In this document: piece by piece, positions 10,517 to 18,927 of the stretch
Position numbering within the stretch: position 1 is the first letter of the stretch
How the letters are laid out: each line of letters starts with the position of its first letter
Assembly (NCBI RefSeq): GCF_016586165.1
Contig: NZ_BCPR01000008.1
Coordinates: 31,741 to 95,740, forward strand
Source of the DNA: Dyella sp. EPa41
Lineage (GTDB): Bacteria > Pseudomonadota > Gammaproteobacteria > Xanthomonadales > Rhodanobacteraceae
Reading direction: 5' to 3'
DNA length: 64,000 bases
Translations under genes and position numbers: made by a program
The notes under the pieces: model-generated
What the model was told of the DNA's origin: nothing
The model's database searches: none
What the model saw: only the letters and a program-made list of their open reading frames with translations

Positions 10517-10945
10517 TTACGCCAGCGTGATCTGCACATCCACGTTGCCGCGCGTGGCGTGCGAGTACGGGCAGATGTCATTGTGCGCGGTGTCCACCAG
10601 ATCCTGGGCCACGGTGCGGTCGATGCCGGGCAGGCTCACGTCGAGCTTCACCGCAATGCCGAAGCCGGTCGGTTCGCGCGGACCGATGCCCACGTGCGCG
10701 GTCACCGAGGCGTCCTTCAGCGTCACGCCCTTCTGGCGTGCCACGAAACGCACGGCACCTTCGAAGCAGGCCGCGTAGCCGGCGGCGAACAGCTGTTCCG
10801 GATTGCTGCCGGCGCCGCCCGGGCCGCCCAGGCCCTTGGGCACGACCAACTGCAGGTCGAGCACGCCGTCGTCGCTCTTGGCGTGGCCTTCGCGGCCGCC
10901 GGTGACGGTGGCGGTGGCGGTGTAGAGAATCTTGCTGATGTTCAT
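10517..10945 (-). CDS. ohr: Organic hydroperoxide resistance protein Ohr
   Basis: This 142-residue OsmC/Ohr-fold protein reduces organic hydroperoxides, using two catalytic cysteines recycled by lipoyl proteins. Cys60 in GYAACFEGA and Cys125 in NDICPYSHATRGN occupy the standard positions, and the TRGN and EQLFAAGYA segments are typical of Ohr rather than OsmC. The gene begins 4 bases after the ohrR stop, so the pair forms an operon with the repressor first, as in Xanthomonas campestris. The start follows a GAGGATTGATCCC-type ribosome site. Confidence 0.96.
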   Translation of the reverse strand: MNISKILYTATATVTGGREGHAKSDDGVLDLQLVVPKGLGGPGGAGSNPEQLFAAGYAACFEGAVRFVARQKGVTLKDASVTAHVGIGPREPTGFGIAVKLDVSLPGIDRTVAQDLVDTAHNDICPYSHATRGNVDVQITLA

Positions 10946-10949
10946 GGGA

Positions 10950-11408
10950 TCAATCCTCGGTGGGGGAGCGTTGGAGTTGCCGGGTAAGTCGCTTCAGTTC
11001 ATCGCGCAGCGTTTGCATCTGTCCGTGTGAAAGCTGCAGGCGCTGCGCCATGCATTTGGGTACGTCGCTGGCCTGCTCACGCAGGCTAAGTCCGGCGACG
11101 GTGAGTCGGATTTCCACTTCGCGCTCGTCTTCGGTGCGCCGCTGGCGATCGACCAGGCCGGCGGCCTGCAAGCGCTTCAGCAGGGGCGTGAGCGTTCCCG
11201 AGTCCAGTTGCAGGCGCTGCCCCAGTTCGCGCACGGTCAAGCCGTCCTGTTCCCACAGCACCAGCATCACCAGGTATTGCGGGTAGGTCAGTCCCAGTGG
11301 TTCCAGCAGCGGCCGGTAGAGGCCGGTGAAGGAGCGGGAGGCGGCATACAGCGCGAAGCACAGTTGCTGGTCCAGCAGCAGGTGATCGGGGGTGGGTGGC
11401 CGTTTCAT
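10950..11408 (-). CDS. ohrR: OhrR, MarR-family organic-peroxide-sensing repressor
   Basis: This 152-residue winged-helix repressor carries the peroxide-sensing cysteine in QQLCFALYAASR (Cys17) and a second cysteine in VPKCMAQ (Cys119). These correspond to Cys22 and Cys127 of the two-Cys X. campestris OhrR, which is inactivated by an inter-subunit disulfide. The recognition helix region is LDSGTLTPLLKRLQAAGLV and the wing DRQRRTEDEREVEI. It should repress its own operon through the palindrome at 11428-11453. Confidence 0.95.
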   Translation of the reverse strand: MKRPPTPDHLLLDQQLCFALYAASRSFTGLYRPLLEPLGLTYPQYLVMLVLWEQDGLTVRELGQRLQLDSGTLTPLLKRLQAAGLVDRQRRTEDEREVEIRLTVAGLSLREQASDVPKCMAQRLQLSHGQMQTLRDELKRLTRQLQRSPTED

Positions 11409-11427
11409 GGGTTGAATAGTAAGTGCA

Positions 11428-11453
11428 AAATTAGATTGTGCACAATTTAATTT
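11428..11453. promoter_or_regulatory. Putative OhrR operator upstream of ohrR
   Basis: An AT-rich inverted repeat, ttagattg-tgca-caatttaa with aaa/ttt flanks, has one mismatch between its arms and is centred about 32 bases upstream of the ohrR start. Its ATTGTGCACAAT core resembles known OhrR boxes. Its low GC stands out from the surroundings and it probably overlaps the promoter. Binding is inferred. Confidence 0.75.
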
Positions 11454-11535
11454 TTCGATCGGAACGATAGGCCAGGCCTAAGGGCCATTCCTGGAGGCTG
11501 GGAGGCCACCGACGGGCCACCCTTCCGGCCGGGGC

Positions 11536-11617
11536 CTTTTGCCCACCATGCGGCGTCATCGCTCGGACGTGTACGGACGCACACGTCCTCTGTCTTCCTT
11601 GGTCTGGCGGGCAAAAG
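11536..11617. repeat. Nested inverted repeat between ohrR and the NlpC gene
   Basis: The outer arms cttttgcccacca (11536-11548) and tggcgggcaaaag (11605-11617) pair at 12 of 13 positions. An inner stem ggacgtgt/acacgtcc lies at 11565-11588. The 247-base gap has no credible gene. The structure is a candidate terminator-like or REP element but has no T-run. Confidence 0.5.
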
Positions 11618-11655
11618 ACTCACGGCGCGAGTCACGCCCATGGCGTCAACAGACC

Positions 11656-12219
11656 CTAGTCGAGCAGGCGTTTGCCGAAGGCGAAATGGTCGCGCCAGTA
11701 GGGCCCGTCAATATCGTCCAGCCGCACGGTGCCCCCGCTGTTGGGGGCATGCACGAAGCGGCCCTTGCCCACGTAGACGCCGACATGGCTGATGCCGGTA
11801 TGGCCGCCGAAAAACACCAGGTCGCCGCTCATCAGGTCGGTCATGCGGCGTACCCGTTCGCCGTCCAACTCGGACATTTCGCGCGAACTGTGCGGCAGGG
11901 AAAGCCCCGCCGCATTGCGATAGATGTAATCGACCAGGCCGCTGCAATCGAAGCCGCCGTCGGGCGTATTGCCACCCCAACGATAGGGCGTGCCCACCAG
12001 GGCGATCGCGCGAAACAGCACGTCATTGGCGGTGCCGGTATTGCCGGCCGGCGCGCGCGCCGGGAGGCTGGCCAGGGCAGACTGCGATTCGCGCGAGGCC
12101 GGCCTGCGTGGCCCGCTGGCGCAAGCGACCAGCAACAGCATGACCGCCCCGAGCAGGAGGTGACGCGCCGTTCGCCACGGCGCGGCCGCGGTGGATGGGG
12201 CGTCGACGTCCGGACTCAT
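11656..12219 (-). CDS. NlpC/P60-family cell-wall hydrolase lipoprotein
   Basis: This 187-residue protein has an N-terminal hydrophobic segment ending in a lipobox (LLLVAC, Cys33) and a C-terminal NlpC/P60 domain. The catalytic residues are Cys92 in FDCSGLV, His145 in GISHVGVYVG and His157 in FVHAP. Homologues such as MepS/Spr are gamma-D-glutamyl-diaminopimelate or D,D-endopeptidases that cut peptidoglycan cross-links during growth. An outer-membrane lipoprotein working in the periplasm is the likeliest reading. The gene is monocistronic. Confidence 0.85.
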   Translation of the reverse strand: MSPDVDAPSTAAAPWRTARHLLLGAVMLLLVACASGPRRPASRESQSALASLPARAPAGNTGTANDVLFRAIALVGTPYRWGGNTPDGGFDCSGLVDYIYRNAAGLSLPHSSREMSELDGERVRRMTDLMSGDLVFFGGHTGISHVGVYVGKGRFVHAPNSGGTVRLDDIDGPYWRDHFAFGKRLLD

Positions 12220-12308
12220 CGGGTATCCCTTCTGCGTGGATTGGCCGTGAGACTAGCAAATCAATTACTTATCTGAAAGAGCGCAGATTTTGGACGAAGT
12301 GGTCTCGC

Positions 12309-13718
12309 TCAGGGTGAAGATTCCGAGCCATCAACGGTGAGGTTGCGTTGGCCCAGGTTGTGGCCTTCGCGGTTCTTCGCGATCACCCGGTACTCGCCCG
12401 GGCGGAGGTACAGCGTGTTGATGCTGCTGGCGGTGAGGAAGGTGTAGCGGTCGGCGGGAATGGAATCTTCGCTTTCGTTGGCGTAGTGCGCTTCCACCAC
12501 GCAGGGCAGCTGGCCCTGGCAGAAATCGGTCGATACCACGCGTGCCACGCGCGCCCCGTTGAGGGTCAGCCAATGAGGTCGCCGCTGATGGCCTGGCGGC
12601 GGCAATATCACGTCCACGTCGTGGCGATCGGGGTCGGATGACCACACGCTGCCGTTCTGGCGGCTGATCAGCACCGAAGGGTCGGTGACCGGAAACTGCG
12701 CGGTCAGCCGTTTGTAGAGGTCCTTGTCCGGCATCGGCCCGATATCGCGCCAGCGGGTCTGGTCGATCGTCAGTGGGTCGAAACCGGAAAGCTGCTTGAG
12801 CAACATGGCCATCGGCTTGATCGAGCCGCCGAGGTTGCCCGGCGCCTTGTCGATATGCGCGTAGCCGGCGTGCACGAACAGCTTGGCTTTCGGGTCTTTG
12901 GCGAACACCTTCTGGTAAAGCAGGTTGGCCTGGCCCTGTTCGCGATCGGCCAGTACGTCGTTTTCCGACTCGTACGACACCACCTGGAAACCCAGCTTGA
13001 TGGCCTGTCGGATGATGTCGCCATACAGTGGCTCGTGCAGGTACTGGCTGCCCGAGGTGTTGATGGGGTAGCCGCGCTTCATCAGGTCGGTATCGGTGTT
13101 GACCAGCGCCTCGGCGGCGAAATAGTTGAAGCCTTCGGCGCGCAGCTTGGGCAGCAGTTCGAGGGTGAGCTCGCGGGTGTGCGCATCGTGGTGCGCCTCA
13201 TTGATCATCACGATGCGCCGGTCGGTCGCCAGCTTCACGATTTCGTCCACCGCGCTGGTGGGCTGCCAGTCGACGGGCGAGGGCAGCGGCACGGGGGTCT
13301 GAACCCGGTTGTCGAACGGGAAGTCATAGACCGCTTCGCTGTAGAGGCCCAGCTCGTCCTCGACCGAAGCCAGCAGCTGCTGGTCGATCAGGCGATCTTC
13401 CCGGGTCAGCTGCTGCATGACCTCCTTGAGGTACATGTAGCGCGCGAGGTCGCTGCGCATGCGCGCGGTTTCCGAGAACAGGTCGCGCGATACCTTGGTG
13501 CTCGACGAGGCGGTCGCGGGCTGTTCCGCTTGCTCTGCCTTCTGCTGGGCTTGTTGTTGCTGCAGTTGCTGCGTCAATTCCTGCAGTTGTCGTTGTTGCT
13601 GTTGCGGTGCTTCCGCGCCGAGGCAGGCGGGGGAAGCCACGCCTCCCACGGTCGCGCAGATCACTACCAGGTGCCACACGTGCTTCAACCTGCCGAACTG
13701 CACAACGGATCGTTCCAT
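12309..13718 (-). CDS. Secreted protein of unknown function, weakly ChaN/EreA-like
   Basis: I do not recognise this 469-residue protein with confidence. A signal peptide covers about residues 1-36, followed by a Gln-rich probable coiled coil (about 37-68). The central region has IVMINEAHHDAHTRE and a following FAAEAL, then YESEND and LFVHAGYAHID. The Glu-x-His-(His) pattern plus a later glutamate and histidine recalls the ChaN haem-binding/erythromycin-esterase-like superfamily. The last 100 residues (PCVVEAHYANESEDSIPADRY onward) look like a separate beta domain. It is divergent from the adjacent oxidoreductase gene. A periplasmic metal- or haem-dependent role is speculation. Confidence 0.6.
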   Translation of the reverse strand: MERSVVQFGRLKHVWHLVVICATVGGVASPACLGAEAPQQQQRQLQELTQQLQQQQAQQKAEQAEQPATASSSTKVSRDLFSETARMRSDLARYMYLKEVMQQLTREDRLIDQQLLASVEDELGLYSEAVYDFPFDNRVQTPVPLPSPVDWQPTSAVDEIVKLATDRRIVMINEAHHDAHTRELTLELLPKLRAEGFNYFAAEALVNTDTDLMKRGYPINTSGSQYLHEPLYGDIIRQAIKLGFQVVSYESENDVLADREQGQANLLYQKVFAKDPKAKLFVHAGYAHIDKAPGNLGGSIKPMAMLLKQLSGFDPLTIDQTRWRDIGPMPDKDLYKRLTAQFPVTDPSVLISRQNGSVWSSDPDRHDVDVILPPPGHQRRPHWLTLNGARVARVVSTDFCQGQLPCVVEAHYANESEDSIPADRYTFLTASSINTLYLRPGEYRVIAKNREGHNLGQRNLTVDGSESSP

Positions 13719-13771
13719 CGCTCAGGTCACTCGGGGTTAGGGGCGGGCGCTTGCGACGCTACAATAACCGG

Positions 13772-15031
13772 ATGGATGCTTCACGCAGTGATGTGTTGAT
13801 TCTTGGCGGCGGCGTCATCGGCCTGGCCTGTGCGTTCTATCTGCTGAAGTCCGGAGCTACCGTGCGCGTTTTGGAGCAGGGTACCCCGGGTTGCGGCAGT
13901 TCGCACGGCAATTGTGGAACGATCACCCCCAGCCATGCCGCGCCCCTGGCCATGCCGGGCATGTTCGGCGTGGCCTTGCGCTCGATGCTCCGGGCCGATG
14001 CGCCGCTCTACCTCAATCCCCGTTTCGACGGGCCCCGCCTCCGCTGGTTGCTGGGTTTCGCCCGGCATTGCAACTGGCGGGATTTCGAGCATGCCGCGAG
14101 GGCGCGCTCGGCGATCCTGCAGCGCTCCCGTGGCCTGCTGGGCTCGCTGGTGCGTGACGAGCCGTTGGACTGCGAGTTCGGGGAAGAGGGCGAGCTCTAC
14201 GTCTATCGCACGCGACGCGCGTTCGAAGCGGATGAAAAGCATCATGCCCAGGTGCTCGAACGCCTGGGCGTCGAGGTGCAGCGACTCGCGGGCAACGAGG
14301 TGGAAGCGCGTGAGCCCGCACTGAAGCCCGGCGTGGCCGGCGGCTTGTTCCATGCCGGCGATGCGCGGCTGCGACCGGACCGCTATGCGGCGGAGCTGGC
14401 GCGTCGCGTGATCGAGCTGGGCGGCTCGATCGAATCGGGCGCGCGCATCGATGATTTCGGCCTGCAGGACGGGCGCATAGCACACGTACGGACCACGCGT
14501 GGCGTGTTCCGCGGCGACCGCGTGGTGATGGCGCTGGGCGCCTGGTCGCCGCTGCTCGGCCGTTCGCTTGGACTGCGCCTGCCGATGCAGCCCGGCAAGG
14601 GCTATTCGCTCACCTATACGCGCCCCGCCCGTGCGCCGCGCCATGCGCTCGTGCTGCGCGAGGCGGCGGTATGCGTCACCTCCTGGGAAACCGGTTACCG
14701 GCTCGGCAGCACCATGGAATTCTCAGGCTATGCCGAAGGGCTCAACCGGACGCGCCTCGATGCCCTGCGCCGCGGCGCAGCCCAGGGCCTGCACGAACCG
14801 GAGGGTCCGCAGTTGCTGGAGGAGTGGTGGGGATGGCGGCCGATGAGCGTGGACGAGGTGCCGATCATCGGCCCGAGTTCGCGCTGGTCCAACCTGATGC
14901 TGGCGACGGCGCACGGCATGTTGGGCGTCAGCATGTCCGCGGCGACCGGTGAGCTGGTTGCCGCGATGCTGCGCGGCGATACGCCCTCGATCGACCCTTC
15001 CCCTTATGCGCCGGCGCGCTTCGGCGTATGA
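13772..15031 (+). CDS. FAD-dependent amino-acid oxidoreductase, DadA-like
   Basis: This 419-residue DAO-family flavoprotein starts with the FAD-binding fold DVLILGGGVIGLACAFYL and has GCGSSHGNCGTITPSHAAPLAMPG, which closely resembles the small subunit of D-amino-acid dehydrogenase. The C-terminal segment GMLGVSMSAATGELVAAM is the second FAD contact. DadA proteins oxidise D-amino acids to 2-oxo acids at the inner membrane. A hydroxyproline-type substrate is also possible. No alanine racemase of the dadX type adjoins it, so the substrate is open. Confidence 0.83.
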   Translation: MDASRSDVLILGGGVIGLACAFYLLKSGATVRVLEQGTPGCGSSHGNCGTITPSHAAPLAMPGMFGVALRSMLRADAPLYLNPRFDGPRLRWLLGFARHCNWRDFEHAARARSAILQRSRGLLGSLVRDEPLDCEFGEEGELYVYRTRRAFEADEKHHAQVLERLGVEVQRLAGNEVEAREPALKPGVAGGLFHAGDARLRPDRYAAELARRVIELGGSIESGARIDDFGLQDGRIAHVRTTRGVFRGDRVVMALGAWSPLLGRSLGLRLPMQPGKGYSLTYTRPARAPRHALVLREAAVCVTSWETGYRLGSTMEFSGYAEGLNRTRLDALRRGAAQGLHEPEGPQLLEEWWGWRPMSVDEVPIIGPSSRWSNLMLATAHGMLGVSMSAATGELVAAMLRGDTPSIDPSPYAPARFGV

Positions 15032-15088
15032 CCTTTACGCCATGTGGCCGTTTGCTCGCTTAGGGTGGCGCCTGGACAGGAGATTCTG

Positions 15089-16435
15089 ATGGCCGATACC
15101 TTCGACCTGATCGTGCTGGGTGGTGGCTCCGGTGGTTTGGCCGCGGCGTTTCGTGCGGCCCGCCGGGGCGCACGCGTCGCCTTGCTGGAGCCCGGCGCGG
15201 TCGGCGGCACGTGCGTCAACGTCGGCTGCGTGCCGAAGAAGGCGCTGTGGTTTGCCGCGCAGCTGGCGCAGCAACAGCAGCTTGCCAAGGATTACGGCTT
15301 CGCCACGCAGGTGGGTCCGCTCGATTGGGAGCATTTCCGCCAGCTCCGCCAGAACTACATCGACGGCATCCGCCAACGCTACGCCGCGGGATTGGCGGAT
15401 GCGGGCATCCAGGTGTTTGCCGAAAGCGGTCGCTTCGTGTCGCCGGATACGGTGGCCACCTCCAGTGGGGACGAACTGCGCGCGACACAGATCCTCATCG
15501 CCACGGGCGGCAGGCCGCGCCGCCTCGACGTGCCGGGTTTCGACCTGGGGCTGGTATCGGACGACATCTTCGCGCTGCATCAGCTGCCGCGCCGCATTGC
15601 GGTCATCGGTGGCGGCTACATCGCGGTGGAATTCGCCGGCCTGCTGCGCGCACTCGGCAGCGAGGTGACGCTGCACGTGCGCAATCGCATGCTCACCGAC
15701 TTCGATGCGGAGCTGGTCGATGCGCTCGGTGAGCGCATGCGCGAGCAGGGCATCGCGATCACTGGCCAGGTACAGGTCACGGGCTTGCATCGCGAAGGCG
15801 ACGAGATCGTGATCGACGATGAGGTCAATGGTCCCTGCGGTCCCTACGATGCCGTGCTGTGGGCCGTGGGGCGCACCCCCAACAGCGACCGGCTGGACTT
15901 GGACGCGGCCGGCGTCCATGCGGACGAAAGCGGGCATGTGGTCACCGATGCCTGGCAGACCACGAACGTGCCTGGCATCAGTGCCGTGGGTGACGTCACC
16001 GAACGTCCGCAGTTGACGCCCGTCGCGGTGGCCGCAGGCCGGCGTCTCGCCGATCGCCTGTTCGGGCAGCAACCCGACAGTCGCCTGGATTACGAGAACA
16101 TCCCCACCGTGGTCTTCGCCGAACCACCACTGGCGATGGTCGGCATGACCGAAGCGCAGGCGCGCGAGTTCCATGGCGACGAGGTGCACGTCTATCGTGC
16201 CCGGTTCACGCCGCTGCAGTGGGCGGTGGCGGGCCACGCGGTGCCGACCCTGATGAAAGTCCTCTGCGTCGGCGAGGACGAGCGCGTGGTCGGCATCCAT
16301 GTGCTCGGCCCGGGCGCGGACGAGATGCTGCAGGGTTTTGCCGTGGCGATGAAGATGGGCCTGCGCAAGCGTGACCTCGACGCCACGGTGGCGATTCATC
16401 CCAGTTCCGCCGAAGAGCTGGTGTTGATGGGCTAG
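15089..16435 (+). CDS. gor: Glutathione-disulfide reductase
   Basis: This 448-residue pyridine-nucleotide-disulfide oxidoreductase has the FAD site LGGGSGGLAAAFRAA, the redox-active disulfide GGTCVNVGCVPKK (Cys42, Cys47), an NADPH site IGGGYIAVEFAGLLRALG with a downstream HVRNR segment, and the C-terminal HPSSAEEL dimer motif. The VNVGCVPKK form and length match glutathione reductase rather than dihydrolipoamide dehydrogenase or mercuric reductase. It regenerates reduced glutathione in the cytosol. The start at 15089 follows AGGAGATTCTG; a longer frame begins at 15044. Confidence 0.93.
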   Translation: MADTFDLIVLGGGSGGLAAAFRAARRGARVALLEPGAVGGTCVNVGCVPKKALWFAAQLAQQQQLAKDYGFATQVGPLDWEHFRQLRQNYIDGIRQRYAAGLADAGIQVFAESGRFVSPDTVATSSGDELRATQILIATGGRPRRLDVPGFDLGLVSDDIFALHQLPRRIAVIGGGYIAVEFAGLLRALGSEVTLHVRNRMLTDFDAELVDALGERMREQGIAITGQVQVTGLHREGDEIVIDDEVNGPCGPYDAVLWAVGRTPNSDRLDLDAAGVHADESGHVVTDAWQTTNVPGISAVGDVTERPQLTPVAVAAGRRLADRLFGQQPDSRLDYENIPTVVFAEPPLAMVGMTEAQAREFHGDEVHVYRARFTPLQWAVAGHAVPTLMKVLCVGEDERVVGIHVLGPGADEMLQGFAVAMKMGLRKRDLDATVAIHPSSAEELVLMG

Positions 16436-16527
16436 GGCTTGTAATGCCATGGGCGTCAACCGGCCCTGGCCACGCGGCGCCGCGCTGCCGCGTGCCGCCT
16501 CTTCCTCCACCACGCTAGACTTTGCGC

Positions 16528-17313
16528 ATGACCCGCATGTTCACGCTTGATCGCGGCATCGCGCCGCTGCTCATCAGCCTGCCGCACGACGGCAGCCATG
16601 TTCCCGAGGCCATCGCCGCACGCATGCATCCGGCCGCGCGCCGGGCACCGGACACCGATTGGCACGTCGGCCGCCTCTACGAGCCGCTGGCCAAGGAGCT
16701 CGGCGCCAGCGTGCTGCGGCCGCAGCTGTCGCGTTACGTGGTCGATCTCAATCGACCGGCCGACGGTCATGCGCTTTATCCAGGCCGCAGTGAAACCGGC
16801 CTGGTGCCGATCGTGGGTTTCGACGGCGCACCCCTCTACCTGGACGGCGAAGAACCGACGGCGGAGGAAATCCAACGCCGGGTGAACGAATACTGGCAGC
16901 CGTATCATCGGATGCTCTCGCAAGAACTTGAACGCCTGCTCGCCGAGCATGGCCGCGTGGTGCTGTGGGAAGGCCATTCCATCCGCAGCCATGTGCCGAT
17001 GCTGTTCGAGGGCCGCCTGCCGGATCTGAACCTCGGCACCGCCGATGGCGCGAGTTGCGGGCCGGTGCTGCAAAAGCAGCTGCAGACCGCGTTGGAAAGC
17101 CAATCGCGATACAGCCACGTGGTCAACGGGCGCTTCAAGGGCGGCTACATCACGCGCCAATATGGACGTCCGGAAGACCACGTGCATGCCGTGCAACTGG
17201 AGCTGGCACAACTCAATTACATGGACGAAGACAGCTTCGCGTATGACTCGGCCAAGGCGATACCGCTGCAGCAAGTGATCCTGCAACTGCTGCGCCTGTG
17301 CGTGGGGGCGTAA
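16528..17313 (+). CDS. N-formylglutamate amidohydrolase family protein
   Basis: This 261-residue protein carries the FGase/HutG signature: LLISLPHDGSHVP near the start, DTDWHV, LSRYVVDLNRP, WEGHSIRSHVP and FKGGYITRQYG. Family members hydrolyse N-formylglutamate to glutamate and formate in the five-step histidine pathway. No other hut gene is present here, so a stand-alone deformylase role is possible. The start is ambiguous: TTG 16522, ATG 16528 and ATG 16537 are in frame and none has an obvious ribosome site. Confidence 0.85.
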   Translation: MTRMFTLDRGIAPLLISLPHDGSHVPEAIAARMHPAARRAPDTDWHVGRLYEPLAKELGASVLRPQLSRYVVDLNRPADGHALYPGRSETGLVPIVGFDGAPLYLDGEEPTAEEIQRRVNEYWQPYHRMLSQELERLLAEHGRVVLWEGHSIRSHVPMLFEGRLPDLNLGTADGASCGPVLQKQLQTALESQSRYSHVVNGRFKGGYITRQYGRPEDHVHAVQLELAQLNYMDEDSFAYDSAKAIPLQQVILQLLRLCVGA

Positions 17314-17495
17314 GAAACTTCGCCCCTTGTTAGGGACTTGCAATGTCAAGCCGCAAGCCCCGGAAATCGCGCGCGGGCTTGAGGAAAACCAGGGTTCAAG
17401 GGGCCCGCAAAACGTGCCATGTTGTAGCTGTCGCGCCGCCCGCGTCGCCGGGTTCCGGCCGGGTCCGCGACACATGACGTTCGAGGTTCTGCATC

Positions 17496-17741
17496 ATGCG
17501 TAAGTTCGCGATCGCTTCCCTGCTCGTGGCGGGTGTTGCTCTGTGCGGTTCTGTGATGGCTCAGGACGCTGCCTCGCAGGCAGCGCCCGCGACCAAGGCT
17601 GCCCCGTCGGCCCAGCCGGCCCACTCGTCCTCGCATCACCACAAGAAGAAGTCCGACCAGTCGGGCACCAGCAATCACAAGGGCAAGTCGGCCAAGAAGT
17701 CGGCCAAGTCCGCCTTGCCGGCAACGACCACCAGTCACTGA
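17496..17741 (+). CDS. Small secreted His/Lys/Ala-rich protein
   Basis: This 81-residue protein begins with a clear signal peptide (MRKFAIASLLVAGVALCGSVMAQ). The mature part is low complexity, with an Ala/Pro stretch followed by SSSHHHKKKS and Lys/Ser-rich sequence. It resembles acid-shock-type small basic periplasmic proteins but I cannot place it in a family. It has its own terminator and ribosome site and is probably monocistronic. The His cluster could bind metal; that is speculation. Confidence 0.7.
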   Translation: MRKFAIASLLVAGVALCGSVMAQDAASQAAPATKAAPSAQPAHSSSHHHKKKSDQSGTSNHKGKSAKKSAKSALPATTTSH

Positions 17742-17762
17742 TACAAACGCCTGCCCCAAGCA

Positions 17763-17794
17763 AAAACCCCGGCACGCGTGCCGGGGTTTTCTTT
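17763..17794. terminator. Bidirectional intrinsic terminator
   Basis: The perfect inverted repeat aaaaccccggcac-gc-gtgccggggtttt (17763-17790) is followed by cttttc. The A-run on the left gives a T-run for the opposite strand. It lies between the convergent small secreted protein gene and ridA-like gene, and should terminate both transcripts. Confidence 0.88.
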
Positions 17795-17813
17795 TCGACG
17801 ACCCGTGAATGCT

Positions 17814-18251
17814 TCAGCGCGGTCCGCTTTCGTTGCAGGGCAAGGACGCGATGCACTTCAGCTCGATGGCGATCGGCGTGGGCAACGCCGTGATCCCGAG
17901 CGTCGTGCGACATGCATCCACGCCCGCGAAGTATTCGGCATAGAGCCGGTTGTAGACGGGGAAGTCACGCGCCATGTCGGTGAGGAACACCGTGACGTCC
18001 ACCAGGTCTTCCCAGCGCGCTCCGCTGGCTTCGAGCACGGCACGCACGTTGGCGAACACCTGCCGGCACTGCGCCTCGATGTCGTAGCCGACCAGCGTGC
18101 CTTGCGCGTCGTACACGTTGCCGGGAATCGCATTGTCGGCTGGTTGGCGCGGACCCACGCCGGAGAGAAACAGCAGGTCGCCGACGCGTCGCGCATGCGG
18201 GTAGGCACCGACCGGTGCAGGCGCCTTGCTGGTCCGGACGATCCCGCTCAC
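17814..18251 (-). CDS. RidA-family protein, probable 2-aminomuconate deaminase
   Basis: This 145-residue RidA/YjgF-fold protein has the conserved arginine in ACRTTLGI and the C-terminal IAIELKCIA. The N-terminal part (APVGAYPHARRVGDLLFLSG) and the ORF's position beside a muconic-semialdehyde-type ALDH point to the 2-aminomuconate deaminase branch (NbaF/AmnD), which hydrolyses an enamine in tryptophan/2-nitrobenzoate catabolism. A general imine deaminase is the alternative. It starts with GTG at 18251, overlapping the carbonic anhydrase stop by 4 bases, so translation is likely coupled. Confidence 0.78.
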   Translation of the reverse strand: MSGIVRTSKAPAPVGAYPHARRVGDLLFLSGVGPRQPADNAIPGNVYDAQGTLVGYDIEAQCRQVFANVRAVLEASGARWEDLVDVTVFLTDMARDFPVYNRLYAEYFAGVDACRTTLGITALPTPIAIELKCIASLPCNESGPR

Positions 18252-18916
18252 CGGTTGAATTCCGGAATGGTGCCAAGGCGCTGCAGCGCATGCTCATAGG
18301 CGGGCTTGAGGTCTGCGCGCGAGCTGACATGCATGCCCAGGTCGTTCACGTGGCCATCGAACAGGCTGTAGCACCACGCATGCACGGAGAGCTTCTGCCC
18401 GCGCTCCCATGCATCCATCACCATGGTGGTGTGGCAGACGTTGACCACCTGTTCCATCGCGTTGAGTTCGCACAGGCGCGCGTTGCGCAGGTTCATCAGG
18501 TCGATGGACGTGAGCAAGGGAGCATGCTTTTGCGCGACGTCGGCCACGTGGCGCAGCCAATTGTCGACCAGGCCGAGCCGGCGATCATCGAGAACCGCCT
18601 GCACGCCACCGCAACCGTAGTGGCCCACGACGATGATGTGCTCGACCTTGAGCACGTCGACGGCGAACTGGATGGTGCTCAGGCAGTTGAGGTCGGTGTG
18701 CGACACCACGTTGGCGACATTGCGCTGGACGAAGATGTCGCCCGGCGGCAGGTCCACGATCTGGGTGGCCGGCACGCGCGAATCGGAGCAGCCGATCCAC
18801 AGGTACTTCGGCGCCTGCTGCTGCGCGAGGTGTTCGAAGAAGTGCGGGTCTTCGGCGCGTACGGCGGAGGACCATGCGCGATTGCTGTCGAGCAGATTCT
18901 GGAGGGGACTTTTCAC
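18248..18916 (-). CDS. can: Beta-class carbonic anhydrase
   Basis: This 222-residue enzyme interconverts CO2 and bicarbonate. Zinc ligands are Cys43 in IGCSDSRVP, His99 and Cys102 in HYGCGGVQ; the Asp45-Arg47 dyad is intact. The length equals the E. coli Can type. I chose the GTG at 18916 (KSPLQNLLDSN follows), 11 bases after the ALDH stop; the longer ATG frame to 19123 would overlap ALDH by about 200 bases. Its position between ALDH and RidA genes with coupled translation is unusual and suggests handling CO2 released by a decarboxylating pathway, an inference. Confidence 0.92.
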   Translation of the reverse strand: MKSPLQNLLDSNRAWSSAVRAEDPHFFEHLAQQQAPKYLWIGCSDSRVPATQIVDLPPGDIFVQRNVANVVSHTDLNCLSTIQFAVDVLKVEHIIVVGHYGCGGVQAVLDDRRLGLVDNWLRHVADVAQKHAPLLTSIDLMNLRNARLCELNAMEQVVNVCHTTMVMDAWERGQKLSVHAWCYSLFDGHVNDLGMHVSSRADLKPAYEHALQRLGTIPEFNR

Positions 18917-18927
18917 TGGATATGCTC

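Noticed and set aside
16436..16527. A common operon of gor and the N-formylglutamate amidohydrolase gene
   Set aside because: The genes are on the same strand with about 90 bases between them, but there is no overlap, shared pathway or ribosome-site evidence to claim an operon.
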